From NCBI GenBank assembly GCA_034429475.1, contig DAOUGD010000105.1:1-36767 (forward strand): 36,767 bases of DNA, written 5' to 3'. Under the pieces are notes generated by a model. That model was not told the origin of the DNA. It searched no databases and saw only the letters and a program-made list of their open reading frames with translations. The position numbers and the translations under genes were made by a program. This DNA is from JAKQHY01 sp034429475 (lineage in GTDB: Bacteria; Chloroflexota; Anaerolineae; B4-G1; SLSP01). The first letter of the stretch is position 1, and each line of letters begins with the position of its first letter. Below are positions 7,788 through 13,048 of the stretch, one piece after another.

Positions 7788-8776
7788 GCAACTACGACGC
7801 GGTAAGGGAGTTAATTTCATCCTTCCCCGGAGAACACAAAGCCCTGGGTGTACCGATGGAACTTTGTAGATTTATGGGAAGCCTTGAGGGTGGCGTGTTT
7901 CTCTCTCAGTTGATTTTTTGGAGCGACAAGAGCAAGCGCAAAGATGGGTGGTTCTACAAAAAACACGAAGAATGGCAAACCGAAACAATGCTGTCCCAGT
8001 ACAAGGTCAACAAGTATACGGAGCAACTTGTAAACCTCGGAGTGCTAGAGTTTAAGCTGAAAAAGGCAAACGGATCACCTACCTGTCATTACAAGTTCGA
8101 TTATGAAAAGTTTCATAATCTGTTTATCGAATTTTTAACAATGGATTCCCTAAAAACTTCACAATCCATTACCGAAAATTCGACAATGGATTCCCTAAAA
8201 ACTTCACAATCTATAACAGACACAGTAACAGAGACAGTAACAGAGACTACAACACACTCCCCTTCCGCTAACGCGGAAGGCGCGCGCGCTTTCGCTGAAA
8301 CTTCTGAAACTGAAACCGAAACTGTTACCCTTCCAGGAAAGATACCGTCACAACAGTTCAATGACTGGGAACCAAACCCTATTGTCAATGCGTGGTTTAA
8401 AGACCATCAAGACGCGGATCGCGGGCTGATTTTGCGCCTTCTGAGGGGGTTACGCAAAGACATGGGGATGGTGCCAGACTTTCAAAGCAAGTCGGAAGTG
8501 TGTAGTTGGCTTAACGGCGCGTTCAAGTTGGTGCGGGTCAGTGATGGAGACCTGGAGCTTGTGCGTGAAGTTGCGCTAAAGATGCGTCAGGACGATCTAA
8601 AAACCCCAGTGCCGTACAGCCTGGTCAAGCTGACACAAGATGCTATGGCGAAAAAGCGCAGTAGAACCCAAGAACCTCAAGCTGTCGTCTTGAAACCCGG
8701 CGATTACGTTGATCCTGGTGATTTCTTTGGAGGGAAGGCGATGGAGGAGGTTCGGAGACAATGGGGACCGAATTAA
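7784..8776 (+). CDS. Replication initiator-like winged-helix protein 1 (phage O/DnaD type)
   Basis: A 330-residue protein with the architecture of phage replisome organisers. An N-terminal winged helix (about residues 25-110) shows 'GGVFLSQLIFW', 'GWFYKKHEEWQTET', 'LSQYKVNKYTEQLVNLGVLEFKLKK'. A long low-complexity linker (120-200) follows, holding two copies of 'TMDSLKTSQSIT' and the T/E-rich 'TVTETVTETT'. The C-terminal domain (about 200-330) is helical. The start at 7784 is chosen for AAGGGGGTG upstream and the ATGA overlap. By analogy with lambda O, the N-domain would bind origin repeats, here possibly those inside the gene at 8138-8211, and the C-domain would recruit host helicase loading factors. 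Confidence 0.72.
   Translation: MSNYDAVRELISSFPGEHKALGVPMELCRFMGSLEGGVFLSQLIFWSDKSKRKDGWFYKKHEEWQTETMLSQYKVNKYTEQLVNLGVLEFKLKKANGSPTCHYKFDYEKFHNLFIEFLTMDSLKTSQSITENSTMDSLKTSQSITDTVTETVTETTTHSPSANAEGARAFAETSETETETVTLPGKIPSQQFNDWEPNPIVNAWFKDHQDADRGLILRLLRGLRKDMGMVPDFQSKSEVCSWLNGAFKLVRVSDGDLELVREVALKMRQDDLKTPVPYSLVKLTQDAMAKKRSRTQEPQAVVLKPGDYVDPGDFFGGKAMEEVRRQWGPN
8138..8211 (+). repeat. 45-bp-period tandem repeat inside initiator 1
   Basis: Two identical 29-bp copies (8138-8166 and 8183-8211) start with ACAATGGATTCCC and are 45 bp apart. In the first, AATGGATT (8140-8147) and AATCCATT (8163-8170) form 8-bp inverted arms. The position in the interdomain linker matches that of the origin iterons in lambda O. 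Confidence 0.8.
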
Positions 8777-8793
8777 GCCCCCTAATCCCCACC

Positions 8794-8804
8794 TATGCTA
8801 CACT
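8794..8804 (+). promoter_or_regulatory. Extended -10 promoter for the coiled-coil genes
   Basis: TATGCTACACT, nearly identical to the promoter at 7405-7415, followed about 10 bases later by AGGAGG. Confidence 0.5.
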
Positions 8805-8825
8805 GAGAGCAGGAGGTACAAACCT

Positions 8826-9404
8826 ATGGACTTACAATCTCGCTTCAAAGAGTTACTTGACCAACGCCGTGACTTGCTGGCCGCCATCGCCGCCGACGCC
8901 GGCGACATTGCCCAGCTTGCCCGTGTTCACAGTGAACTGACCGTTATCCCCCAAGCCCTGGCCGCCATCGCGCAACGGGAAGCCCTGACCCTGCTTGAAG
9001 ACCTCGCAACGCAACGGGAAGCCCTGAATGACGAATATCGGGACATTTCCGCAACCATTGAAGAACTGGAAGTGCGCGCGCGCGCGAAAGTGGCCGCAAT
9101 TCAAGAACTGCAAGCCATCGGCGGCGGGGATGAAGAGCGCCAAGCCCTGAACGCGCTGCAAGGGGAACTGGACGCCGCGAAAGCGCAACGGAAAGAAGCC
9201 CTGCGCAAGCAGTTTGCCATTCAAGACGCCCTGACCGTGCGTTTCGGGGAACTGATTCCCGACAGGCGCGGAATGATCGGCGGCAAGAATACCGACGATC
9301 TGAAGCGTCCCACCTGGCGCGCAAAACTGGCGCAAGCTCACGCCCAGCGCGTCCACGATGCCGCGCAAGCGCAGGTGTACAATGTGGTTACAGTTGACAG
9401 CTAA
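8826..9404 (+). CDS. Coiled-coil protein, unknown
   Basis: A 192-residue, almost wholly helical protein without signal peptide or membrane helix. Residues 1-140 have repeating hydrophobic heptads rich in A, L, E, Q and R ('QREALTLLEDLATQREAL', 'ERQALNALQGELDAAKAQRKEALRKQ'), consistent with a long coiled coil. The C-terminus is basic and possibly nucleic-acid binding. AGGAGG lies 9 bases before the ATG at 8826, downstream of its own promoter. No family is recognised; roles as a scaffold or tail-like protein were considered but nothing supports them. Confidence 0.75.
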   Translation: MDLQSRFKELLDQRRDLLAAIAADAGDIAQLARVHSELTVIPQALAAIAQREALTLLEDLATQREALNDEYRDISATIEELEVRARAKVAAIQELQAIGGGDEERQALNALQGELDAAKAQRKEALRKQFAIQDALTVRFGELIPDRRGMIGGKNTDDLKRPTWRAKLAQAHAQRVHDAAQAQVYNVVTVDS

Positions 9405-9648
9405 AGCCTACGAAGGATGCACGGAGTTACCTGGCGTTATCCGTCTCAGTATGGAGAGCGTCAAGGCCGCCATTGCCAAGCTGGAGAAAGCGAATCCCAG
9501 AAACGAAACGCGCATCCAGGAGCTACGTCAGGAATTGGCGCGGCTCCACGTTGAAATGCTAATTGCGCAGGAATTCGAGAACAGCGGGCCAGAGGTTTCG
9601 GTAAACGCCAGAATCCTGGCCGTGCTACTCGAAAACCAGCGTGGTTAG
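9382..9648 (+). CDS. Small coiled-coil protein, unknown
   Basis: An 88-residue soluble protein overlapping the previous gene by 23 bases in another frame. Residues 25-65 are a charged helix ('ESVKAAIAKLEKANPRNETRIQELRQELARLHVEMLIAQEF') with coiled-coil character. The ATG at 9382 has GCAGGTG 4 bases upstream; an ATG at 9358 is also in frame. It is probably translated together with the upstream coiled-coil gene and could be its partner. Confidence 0.6.
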   Translation: MWLQLTAKAYEGCTELPGVIRLSMESVKAAIAKLEKANPRNETRIQELRQELARLHVEMLIAQEFENSGPEVSVNARILAVLLENQRG

Positions 9649-9662
9649 GTAAACCTCCTTGC

Positions 9663-9705
9663 GTCCCGTTCCGTTGCTGACCTCCTACGGCAACGGTAAC
9701 GGGAC
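9663..9705. repeat. Imperfect inverted repeat
   Basis: GTCCCGTTCCGTTGC (9663-9677) pairs with GCAACGGTAACGGGAC (9690-9705) with a single bulged base. It lies just after the coiled-coil operon and may terminate it or bind a protein. Confidence 0.65.
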
Positions 9706-9770
9706 AAGGGAGCGTTACACGGTAACGGACACAAGGCGCAACTTATAGGGGGTGAAAACCCCCACCCTCA

Positions 9771-9858
9771 AAACTTCTTCTTCCAAGTTTTCTACCCTCT
9801 GTCTCTGGCGTCGTTTCGGGAAGTGAGAGAGTGGAAACCGAGAAGAAGAAGTTTTTTC
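9771..9858 (+). repeat. Long-loop inverted repeat with T-run
   Basis: AAACTTCTTCTT (9771-9782) and AAGAAGAAGTTT (9843-9854) are exact reverse complements, separated by 60 bases that contain further CTCT/AGAG pairing. Six T residues follow the right arm. A folded RNA or terminator is possible. Confidence 0.55.
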
Positions 9859-9969
9859 CCCACCCTTCACAGGGCAAAACCCCAAAACTATTTTTTAAAA
9901 ACACCTTCCAGAATCGCCTACAAGCCGTTTATTTTCGGGGAAGCGGTTTTTCTACTCTCAACGAAAAAT

Positions 9970-9991
9970 AACGCCTTAGAATTGATTGTAG
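9970..9991 (-). repeat. 22-bp inverted repeat, right arm
   Basis: Exact reverse complement of 7256-7277. It includes AACGCCTTA, also present at 7319-7327. Confidence 0.8.
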
Positions 9992-10272
9992 AAGGTCACT
10001 CCCCGAAAAGTACTTGAAAATACTTGACATAACGCACATAGTCGGAAGTTGAAAGGGCTTTTCCCCGAAACCTGGAAACCGAAACCTTGCCCCAGCCCTT
10101 ACAATGATGGACGCATTTTGACCGATTGCAGAAACGGCGTTACAAGCGCAGATAGGGTTTCTATCAGGGGTATGCCAGAAAAACGCGCTACGGGGCAAAC
10201 AATGCCCTTAGAAATCCTTCTGGCGGGCTTATTGAGTCATACATAGCATAAATGACCCTTGACCGATATAAA

Positions 10273-10305
10273 CTCCCCAAAAAGGCCAAGAGTGGCCGTG
10301 GGGAG
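10273..10305 (+). terminator. Compound hairpin before the xis-like promoter
   Basis: CTCCCCA (10273-10279) pairs with TGGGGAG (10299-10305) and encloses a second hairpin GGCCA-AGAG-TGGCC (10284-10297). It would insulate the promoter at 10323 from upstream transcription. Confidence 0.5.
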
Positions 10306-10322
10306 CCTTTCAAATTTGCTTC

Positions 10323-10351
10323 TTGACAGTTTTGAATTGTGAACCTATAAT
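10323..10351 (+). promoter_or_regulatory. Consensus sigma-70 promoter for the xis-like gene
   Basis: Perfect TTGACA (10323-10328), a 17-bp spacer and perfect TATAAT (10346-10351). The expected transcription start, 10357-10359, coincides with the ATG at 10359, implying a leaderless mRNA. Confidence 0.8.
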
Positions 10352-10358
10352 CCTTGAT

Positions 10359-10583
10359 ATGAGCGACAAACGGAGCAAAACACAACAAGGGGACTTCTTC
10401 ACGGCGGCCAGCCTGGCGGCGGCGGCGGGCGTCAGTGGCGTGTATGTGGCGCGTCTCTGCAAGCAGGGAAAGATACCGTGCAAGAAGCTCCATCCGCAAG
10501 TGTGGCTGATCGCCTTTGCAGACGGGCAAGCCTGGCTTGCGGAACGGGAAGCCAAGCGACAGCACCTTAACCCCACCCCATAA
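10359..10583 (+). CDS. Excisionase-like MerR-family helix-turn-helix protein
   Basis: A 74-residue DNA-binding protein. Residues 13-60 fit the winged-helix 'helix-turn-helix domain 17'/excisionase pattern: 'TAASLAAAAGVSGVYVARLCKQGKIPCKK' then 'QVWLIAFADGQAWLAER'. In elements with tyrosine recombinases such proteins bend DNA near the attachment site to favour excision, or act as repressors. The ATG is at the predicted transcription start of a perfect consensus promoter and no ribosome site precedes it, so translation is probably leaderless. It is separated by hairpins from the genes on both sides, forming its own unit. Confidence 0.75.
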   Translation: MSDKRSKTQQGDFFTAASLAAAAGVSGVYVARLCKQGKIPCKKLHPQVWLIAFADGQAWLAEREAKRQHLNPTP

Positions 10584-10590
10584 ACGAGCA

Positions 10591-10625
10591 ACGCCTGACA
10601 AGTGCTGGTAACACTTGTCAGGCGT
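10591..10625. terminator. Perfect 14-bp hairpin after the xis-like gene
   Basis: ACGCCTGACAAGTG (10591-10604) and CACTTGTCAGGCGT (10612-10625) pair perfectly around a 7-base loop. There is no strong T-run, so it may be an operator or a Rho-independent terminator of low efficiency. Confidence 0.6.
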
Positions 10626-10650
10626 CTAACTCTACCGTTGCACAGGCAGC

Positions 10651-10741
10651 GGTAGGGCTACTTGAATTATAGCACGTAAACCCTACCAGGTACACCCTAC
10701 CCTGGCGGGCGTTACGTGGTATATTCCTGGAAAGCCCTACC
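10651..10741. repeat. CCCTACC motif cluster
   Basis: CCCTACC occurs at 10681, 10695 and 10735, and inverted as GGTAGGG at 10651. The spacing is 14 and 40 bases between direct copies. Possible protein-binding sites; the last copy lies in the terminator stem at 10733. Confidence 0.4.
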
Positions 10742-10780
10742 TGAGACCGGCAACGGTACAAGGTGGGGCTTTTTCGTTTT
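10733..10780 (+). terminator. Rho-independent terminator with nested hairpin
   Basis: AGCCCTACCT (10733-10742) pairs with AGGTGGGGCT (10761-10770) with one G-U pair, followed by TTTTCGTTTT. The loop holds a second hairpin, ACCG-GCAA-CGGT. Confidence 0.7.
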
Positions 10781-10827
10781 CTACCCCTGGCACAAGGTCG
10801 GGGGACTATCACAGGGAGGTTATGACA

Positions 10828-10947
10828 ATGTTTGACTGGCTGTATCCATACTATGTCGGAGTTAAGTTGTGGCTGGCGTTGCGCGTGTACCGTTACCGTA
10901 ACGGGAACGCGCCTCTCCCCAAGTTTGAAAGGGGGGTGTCACAGTGA
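10828..10947 (+). CDS. 39-residue small protein, unknown
   Basis: MFDWLYPYYVGVKLWLALRV... is a short, aromatic, amphipathic or membrane-associated peptide followed by a basic segment. GGGAGG lies 8 bases before the ATG at 10828; another ATG at 10822 is too close to it. The stop TGA overlaps the GTG start of the next gene (GTGA), a typical coupled junction. No family is recognised. Confidence 0.55.
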   Translation: MFDWLYPYYVGVKLWLALRVYRYRNGNAPLPKFERGVSQ

Positions 10948-11135
10948 ACCAGGAACCGAAACGTAACTTGTTACTTCCGAAGCTGTACCAGCTTCCCCAA
11001 GCGTTGGTTAAACTGTTGCCCCTGAAGCTGTACCAGCTTCCCCAAGCGTTGGTCAGGCTGTTACCTGTGAAGCAGGTACAGCTTCCCCCAGCGCAGGTGA
11101 CGTTAACGCAGGAAGAAAACAACAGCACAGAGTAA
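10944..11135 (+). CDS. 63-residue protein of three 15-residue repeats
   Basis: The GTG start at 10944 has AAGGGGGG upstream and overlaps the previous stop. The product consists of a short head, three repeats of the form LPxKLYQLPQALVxL, and an acidic tail ('TQEENNSTE'). The repeats arise from a 45-bp DNA repeat whose units each contain a palindrome (see 10979-11085). I do not recognise a family. The protein may be real, or the frame may be carried passively by a site array; the good start signal and coupling favour translation. Confidence 0.55.
   Translation: MNQEPKRNLLLPKLYQLPQALVKLLPLKLYQLPQALVRLLPVKQVQLPPAQVTLTQEENNSTE
10979..11085. repeat. Three 45-bp-period palindromic sites
   Basis: GAAGCTGTACCAGCTTC at 10979-10995 and 11024-11040, and GAAGCAGGTACAGCTTC at 11069-11085. 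Each starts exactly 45 bp after the last; the third is closest to the inverted form. Confidence 0.75.
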
Positions 11136-11160
11136 GACTGAACACAAGAGGGGGTGGACT

Positions 11161-11826
11161 ATGACGCAATTCATAGAGCGCAATCAGGCGGGCTTAGGGG
11201 AAAGCGCCTTTTCCCGCATCGAAAAGCAAGCGTGGCAACCCGTGGGGCCCGAAACGGCCTATGTCCCAGCGTTGCAGCAATTGATCGTTTCGGGCGCGAA
11301 GGCGGCTTTCGTGGGGCTTGCGGGAATCACGGGAAGTATCCTGGTATCTGTGGCTTTCCCGCAAGCCACACTTGAGGCCGTGCTTGTATCGCTGGGTGGG
11401 GGCTTGTTGGCTGGCCTGTACGACTTTCAGAGAAACATTGACGTGCGTTACTCTGATAGTCGAGAGGGCGAGCTGTCAAGGGAACTGTACGAGAAGCAGC
11501 TACAAGCAGAGGCAGCGACAAGTAACGAGCGTATCACCCTGGAATGGATTGAACGCAACGCAGACGGCAGCGTAAAGCGGGCTGTCTATGACGAGCTGGG
11601 GGTAAGCCGTGATGACCTCGCCCTGGTAGCACGCGCAGAGCGTTTGAGCAAGCGCGGGCTTATGGACGTGGGGCTTAACGACGCGCAAGCCATGCGCCTG
11701 TTGACGCAACTGTTGGCGCTGGGGTATATCACCCGCCAAGCCGACAATCTACCCGCCGAATGGACAAGCAAGGGCAAGGCCGTAAAGCGGGCTTTTGCTG
11801 GTGGTGGTGGTGGTGGTGGTGCGTGA
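11161..11826 (+). CDS. Two-helix membrane protein with C-terminal winged-helix-like domain
   Basis: A 221-residue protein. Two hydrophobic segments (about residues 42-66 and 68-90, 'AAFVGLAGITGSILVSVAF' and 'LEAVLVSLGGGLLAGLYDF') suggest a membrane hairpin. Residues 95-140 are charged and helical; 140-205 contain a helix-turn-helix-like pattern ('LGVSRDDLALVARAERLSKRGLMDVGLNDAQAMRLLTQLLALGYITRQ'). It ends in seven glycines encoded by (GGT)7. The ATG at 11161 follows AGAGGGGGTGG. It could tether element DNA to the membrane, which is speculation. Confidence 0.72.
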   Translation: MTQFIERNQAGLGESAFSRIEKQAWQPVGPETAYVPALQQLIVSGAKAAFVGLAGITGSILVSVAFPQATLEAVLVSLGGGLLAGLYDFQRNIDVRYSDSREGELSRELYEKQLQAEAATSNERITLEWIERNADGSVKRAVYDELGVSRDDLALVARAERLSKRGLMDVGLNDAQAMRLLTQLLALGYITRQADNLPAEWTSKGKAVKRAFAGGGGGGGA

Positions 11827-11862
11827 AAACTCCCCCACCACCACCAAAAAGCACGGTGGGGG
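11800..11862 (+). repeat. (GGT)7 tract with two competing hairpins
   Basis: Seven GGT units (11800-11820) can pair with CCACCACCACC (11835-11845). CCCCCACC (11832-11839) can instead pair with GGTGGGGG (11855-11862). The two folds exclude each other and sit upstream of the nuclease start at 11895. Confidence 0.6.
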
Positions 11863-11894
11863 AGGGGAGAACCAGGAAAAACAAGGGGGTTAAG

Positions 11895-12290
11895 GTGTCA
11901 CACAATACGGACATAGGCAGTTATGGGGAGCGACTTGTGATGCAGATGCTTACCCCTATCGGGGAAGTGACTACCGAAAGCGCCGCCGATCTGACCTTCG
12001 AGGGTATACCCCTGGAAGTCAAAACAGCGTCGCCTTCAAAGGTGAACGGGCGGGGGGAAGTCGGCTATCAGTTTTGCCTTTATCGGGAAGGCAAGACGGA
12101 TTACCGCAAGGCCAGCGTCGTTATCTTGATTGCTTTGGACGGTGCCGGAAGGCCGAAAGGCTTTTTTGTGGTGCCTGTAGATCGCCTGGCGCAACGGAAG
12201 AAGATCACTGTCAAGGCCGATCTTTCGGGCAAGTGGGCTTACTGGCTGGACAAGTGGGAAGAGATAGCGCGCTTTGTGGAAGGTGCATGA
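11895..12290 (+). CDS. PD-(D/E)XK nuclease, Holliday-junction-resolvase (Hjc)-like
   Basis: A 131-residue protein with a compact PD-(D/E)XK signature: 'GSYGERLVMQML' with E12, D32 ('SAADLTF') and E41-V-K43 ('PLEVKTA'). Size, the early GxxxER motif and spacing resemble archaeal Hjc-type resolvases, but small PD-(D/E)XK homing or repair nucleases are alternatives. The GTG start at 11895 is chosen for AAGGGGG 5 bases upstream; the frame is open through the (GGT)7 tract to 11760, where it would read seven tryptophans, which is not credible as protein. It could resolve replication or recombination intermediates of the element. Confidence 0.72.
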   Translation: MSHNTDIGSYGERLVMQMLTPIGEVTTESAADLTFEGIPLEVKTASPSKVNGRGEVGYQFCLYREGKTDYRKASVVILIALDGAGRPKGFFVVPVDRLAQRKKITVKADLSGKWAYWLDKWEEIARFVEGA

Positions 12291-12937
12291 TGGGTACCGT
12301 CAAGCCGTTTGAAAGGGGCTTCTTTACCTGTCACAACGCCGTGACAGACGTGTTTATGCCTGCCCTGTCGGGAAGCGCGTTCAAACTGTTGATTTGCGCC
12401 TTGCGACAAACCGAGGGATGGAACAAGCCCCAGGACACAATTTCATACTCACAATTCAAGGACAAAACGGGCATACGCAGTAACACCACAATCAGTAACG
12501 CCCTGTCGGAACTGTTACGGGCGGGTTACTTGTTGCGCTTCCAAACAGGTACTTGTCAGGGAACGGGCAAGCCGATCTTTGCCTATCGGCTTAACACGGA
12601 TTACGAATTGCCTAGTCCAGAAAATGGACTAGCCGCTAGTCCAGAAAATGGACAAACAACATTACATACAAACAATCAACATGCCGCCGATGATCTTCTT
12701 CAAGCCTTAATCAGCTTTGGCATTGAACGGGGCGTTGCGAAACGACTTTGCCAACAAGGGGTAACGTCAGAATTGCTTGAAAGTTGGATTGCTTACACGG
12801 AAAGCCATACTGACTTGAAGAACCCTGTCGGGTTTGTCGTTTCCCGTTTGAAGCTGGGGGAATTTCCCCCAGACGAACCGCAAGACGACGGCGACAACCC
12901 CGCAACCTCTTGGATACAGGCGGGGGCGTTACACTGA
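12287..12937 (+). CDS. Replication initiator-like winged-helix protein 2 (phage O type)
   Basis: A 216-residue protein. Residues 8-105 resemble the phage replication protein O N-terminal domain: 'AFKLLICALRQTEGWNKPQDTISYSQFKDKTGI', 'TTISNALSELLRAGYLLRF', 'GTGKPIFAYRLN'. The linker (110-135) contains two 'SPENG' copies encoded by palindromic repeats, and the C-terminal part is helical ('LESWIAYTESHTDLKNPVGFVVSRLK'), as in DnaD/primosome-type tails. The ATG at 12287 overlaps the nuclease stop as ATGA; a second ATG at 12290 is possible. Presence of a second initiator in one small element is unusual. Confidence 0.75.
   Translation: MMGTVKPFERGFFTCHNAVTDVFMPALSGSAFKLLICALRQTEGWNKPQDTISYSQFKDKTGIRSNTTISNALSELLRAGYLLRFQTGTCQGTGKPIFAYRLNTDYELPSPENGLAASPENGQTTLHTNNQHAADDLLQALISFGIERGVAKRLCQQGVTSELLESWIAYTESHTDLKNPVGFVVSRLKLGEFPPDEPQDDGDNPATSWIQAGALH
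12612..12653. repeat. Tandem palindromic sites inside initiator 2
   Basis: CTAGTCCA-GAAAA-TGGACTAG (12612-12632) and a second copy CTAGTCCAGAAAATGGAC (12636-12653), 24 bp apart, in the interdomain linker. An A/T-rich stretch follows (12654-12680), as beside the iterons of lambda ori. Confidence 0.78.
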
Positions 12938-12946
12938 GAAGGGGAA

Positions 12947-12975
12947 TTGACTTACGGCCTCTTTTCGGCTACACT
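12947..12975 (+). promoter_or_regulatory. Right-end promoter reading across the attachment core
   Basis: TTGACT (12947-12952), 17-bp spacer, TACACT (12970-12975). No gene follows before attR. In an excised circle it would point across attP toward int. Confidence 0.65.
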
Positions 12976-13030
12976 CAAAACGAGACAACAAGCCTCCCTG
13001 ACGGGGGGGAAGCCAGAAACCCAGAAGCGA

Positions 13031-13043
13031 CGTTACGGTAACG
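13031..13043. repeat. CGTTACGGTAACG palindrome near attR
   Basis: A 13-base palindrome with one central base, 6 bases from the attachment core. The same sequence (reverse complement) occurs at 10891-10903, and partial versions at 9691-9702 and 9714-9726. Candidate arm site for Int or Xis. Confidence 0.5.
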
Positions 13044-13048
13044 CGGCC

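Larger units (their letters stand above)
9649..10322 (+). other. Structured non-coding region
   Basis: No convincing gene is present: the open frames lack ribosome sites and look composition-driven. The stretch contains an imperfect 15-bp hairpin (9663-9705), a GGGGGT-GAAA-ACCCCC hairpin (9748-9763), a 12-bp inverted repeat with 60-base separation followed by a T-run (9771-9782 and 9843-9858), the right arm of the 22-bp inverted repeat (9970-9991), two TACTTGA copies (10012-10028 area) and a compound hairpin (10273-10305). It could hold an origin, a regulatory RNA or site clusters. Confidence 0.6.
6194..13048 (+). mobile_element. 6.86-kb tRNA-Arg-integrated element with two initiator-like genes
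   Basis: An exact 52-bp direct repeat (6194-6245 and 13049-13100) bounds the segment; the left copy completes a tRNA gene and sits directly before a tyrosine recombinase. Gene order: int, RHH, small ORF, initiator 1, two coiled-coil genes, about 700 bp non-coding, Xis-like, small ORF, 45-bp-repeat ORF, two-helix membrane protein, PD-(D/E)XK nuclease, initiator 2. All genes run in the same direction with tight or overlapping junctions. No structural phage gene, terminase, relaxase or conjugation gene is visible, so it resembles a cryptic integrative plasmid or a phage satellite. Confidence 0.88.

Noticed and set aside
8970..9240. Recurrent AAGCCCTG octamer in the coiled-coil gene as a DNA motif
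   Set aside because: It encodes the recurring EAL/QAL residues of the coiled coil, so codon usage explains it without a separate DNA role.
10024..10052. Promoter starting with the TTGACA at 10024
   Set aside because: No acceptable -10 hexamer occurs 15-19 bases downstream.
10049..10246. 65-residue plus-strand frame in the non-coding stretch
   Set aside because: It begins with TTG, lacks a ribosome site, and its product has no domain pattern; the region is better explained by hairpins and repeats.
10188..10601. 137-residue minus-strand frame
   Set aside because: It is antisense to the xis-like gene and covers the consensus promoter and a hairpin.
10979..11085. CRISPR array
   Set aside because: The repeat units are contiguous, only three, lie in an open frame and have no variable spacers or cas genes.
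11760..11894. Upstream extension of the nuclease gene with seven tryptophans
   Set aside because: The tryptophans are an out-of-frame reading of the (GGT)7 tract, and a good ribosome site lies just before GTG 11895.
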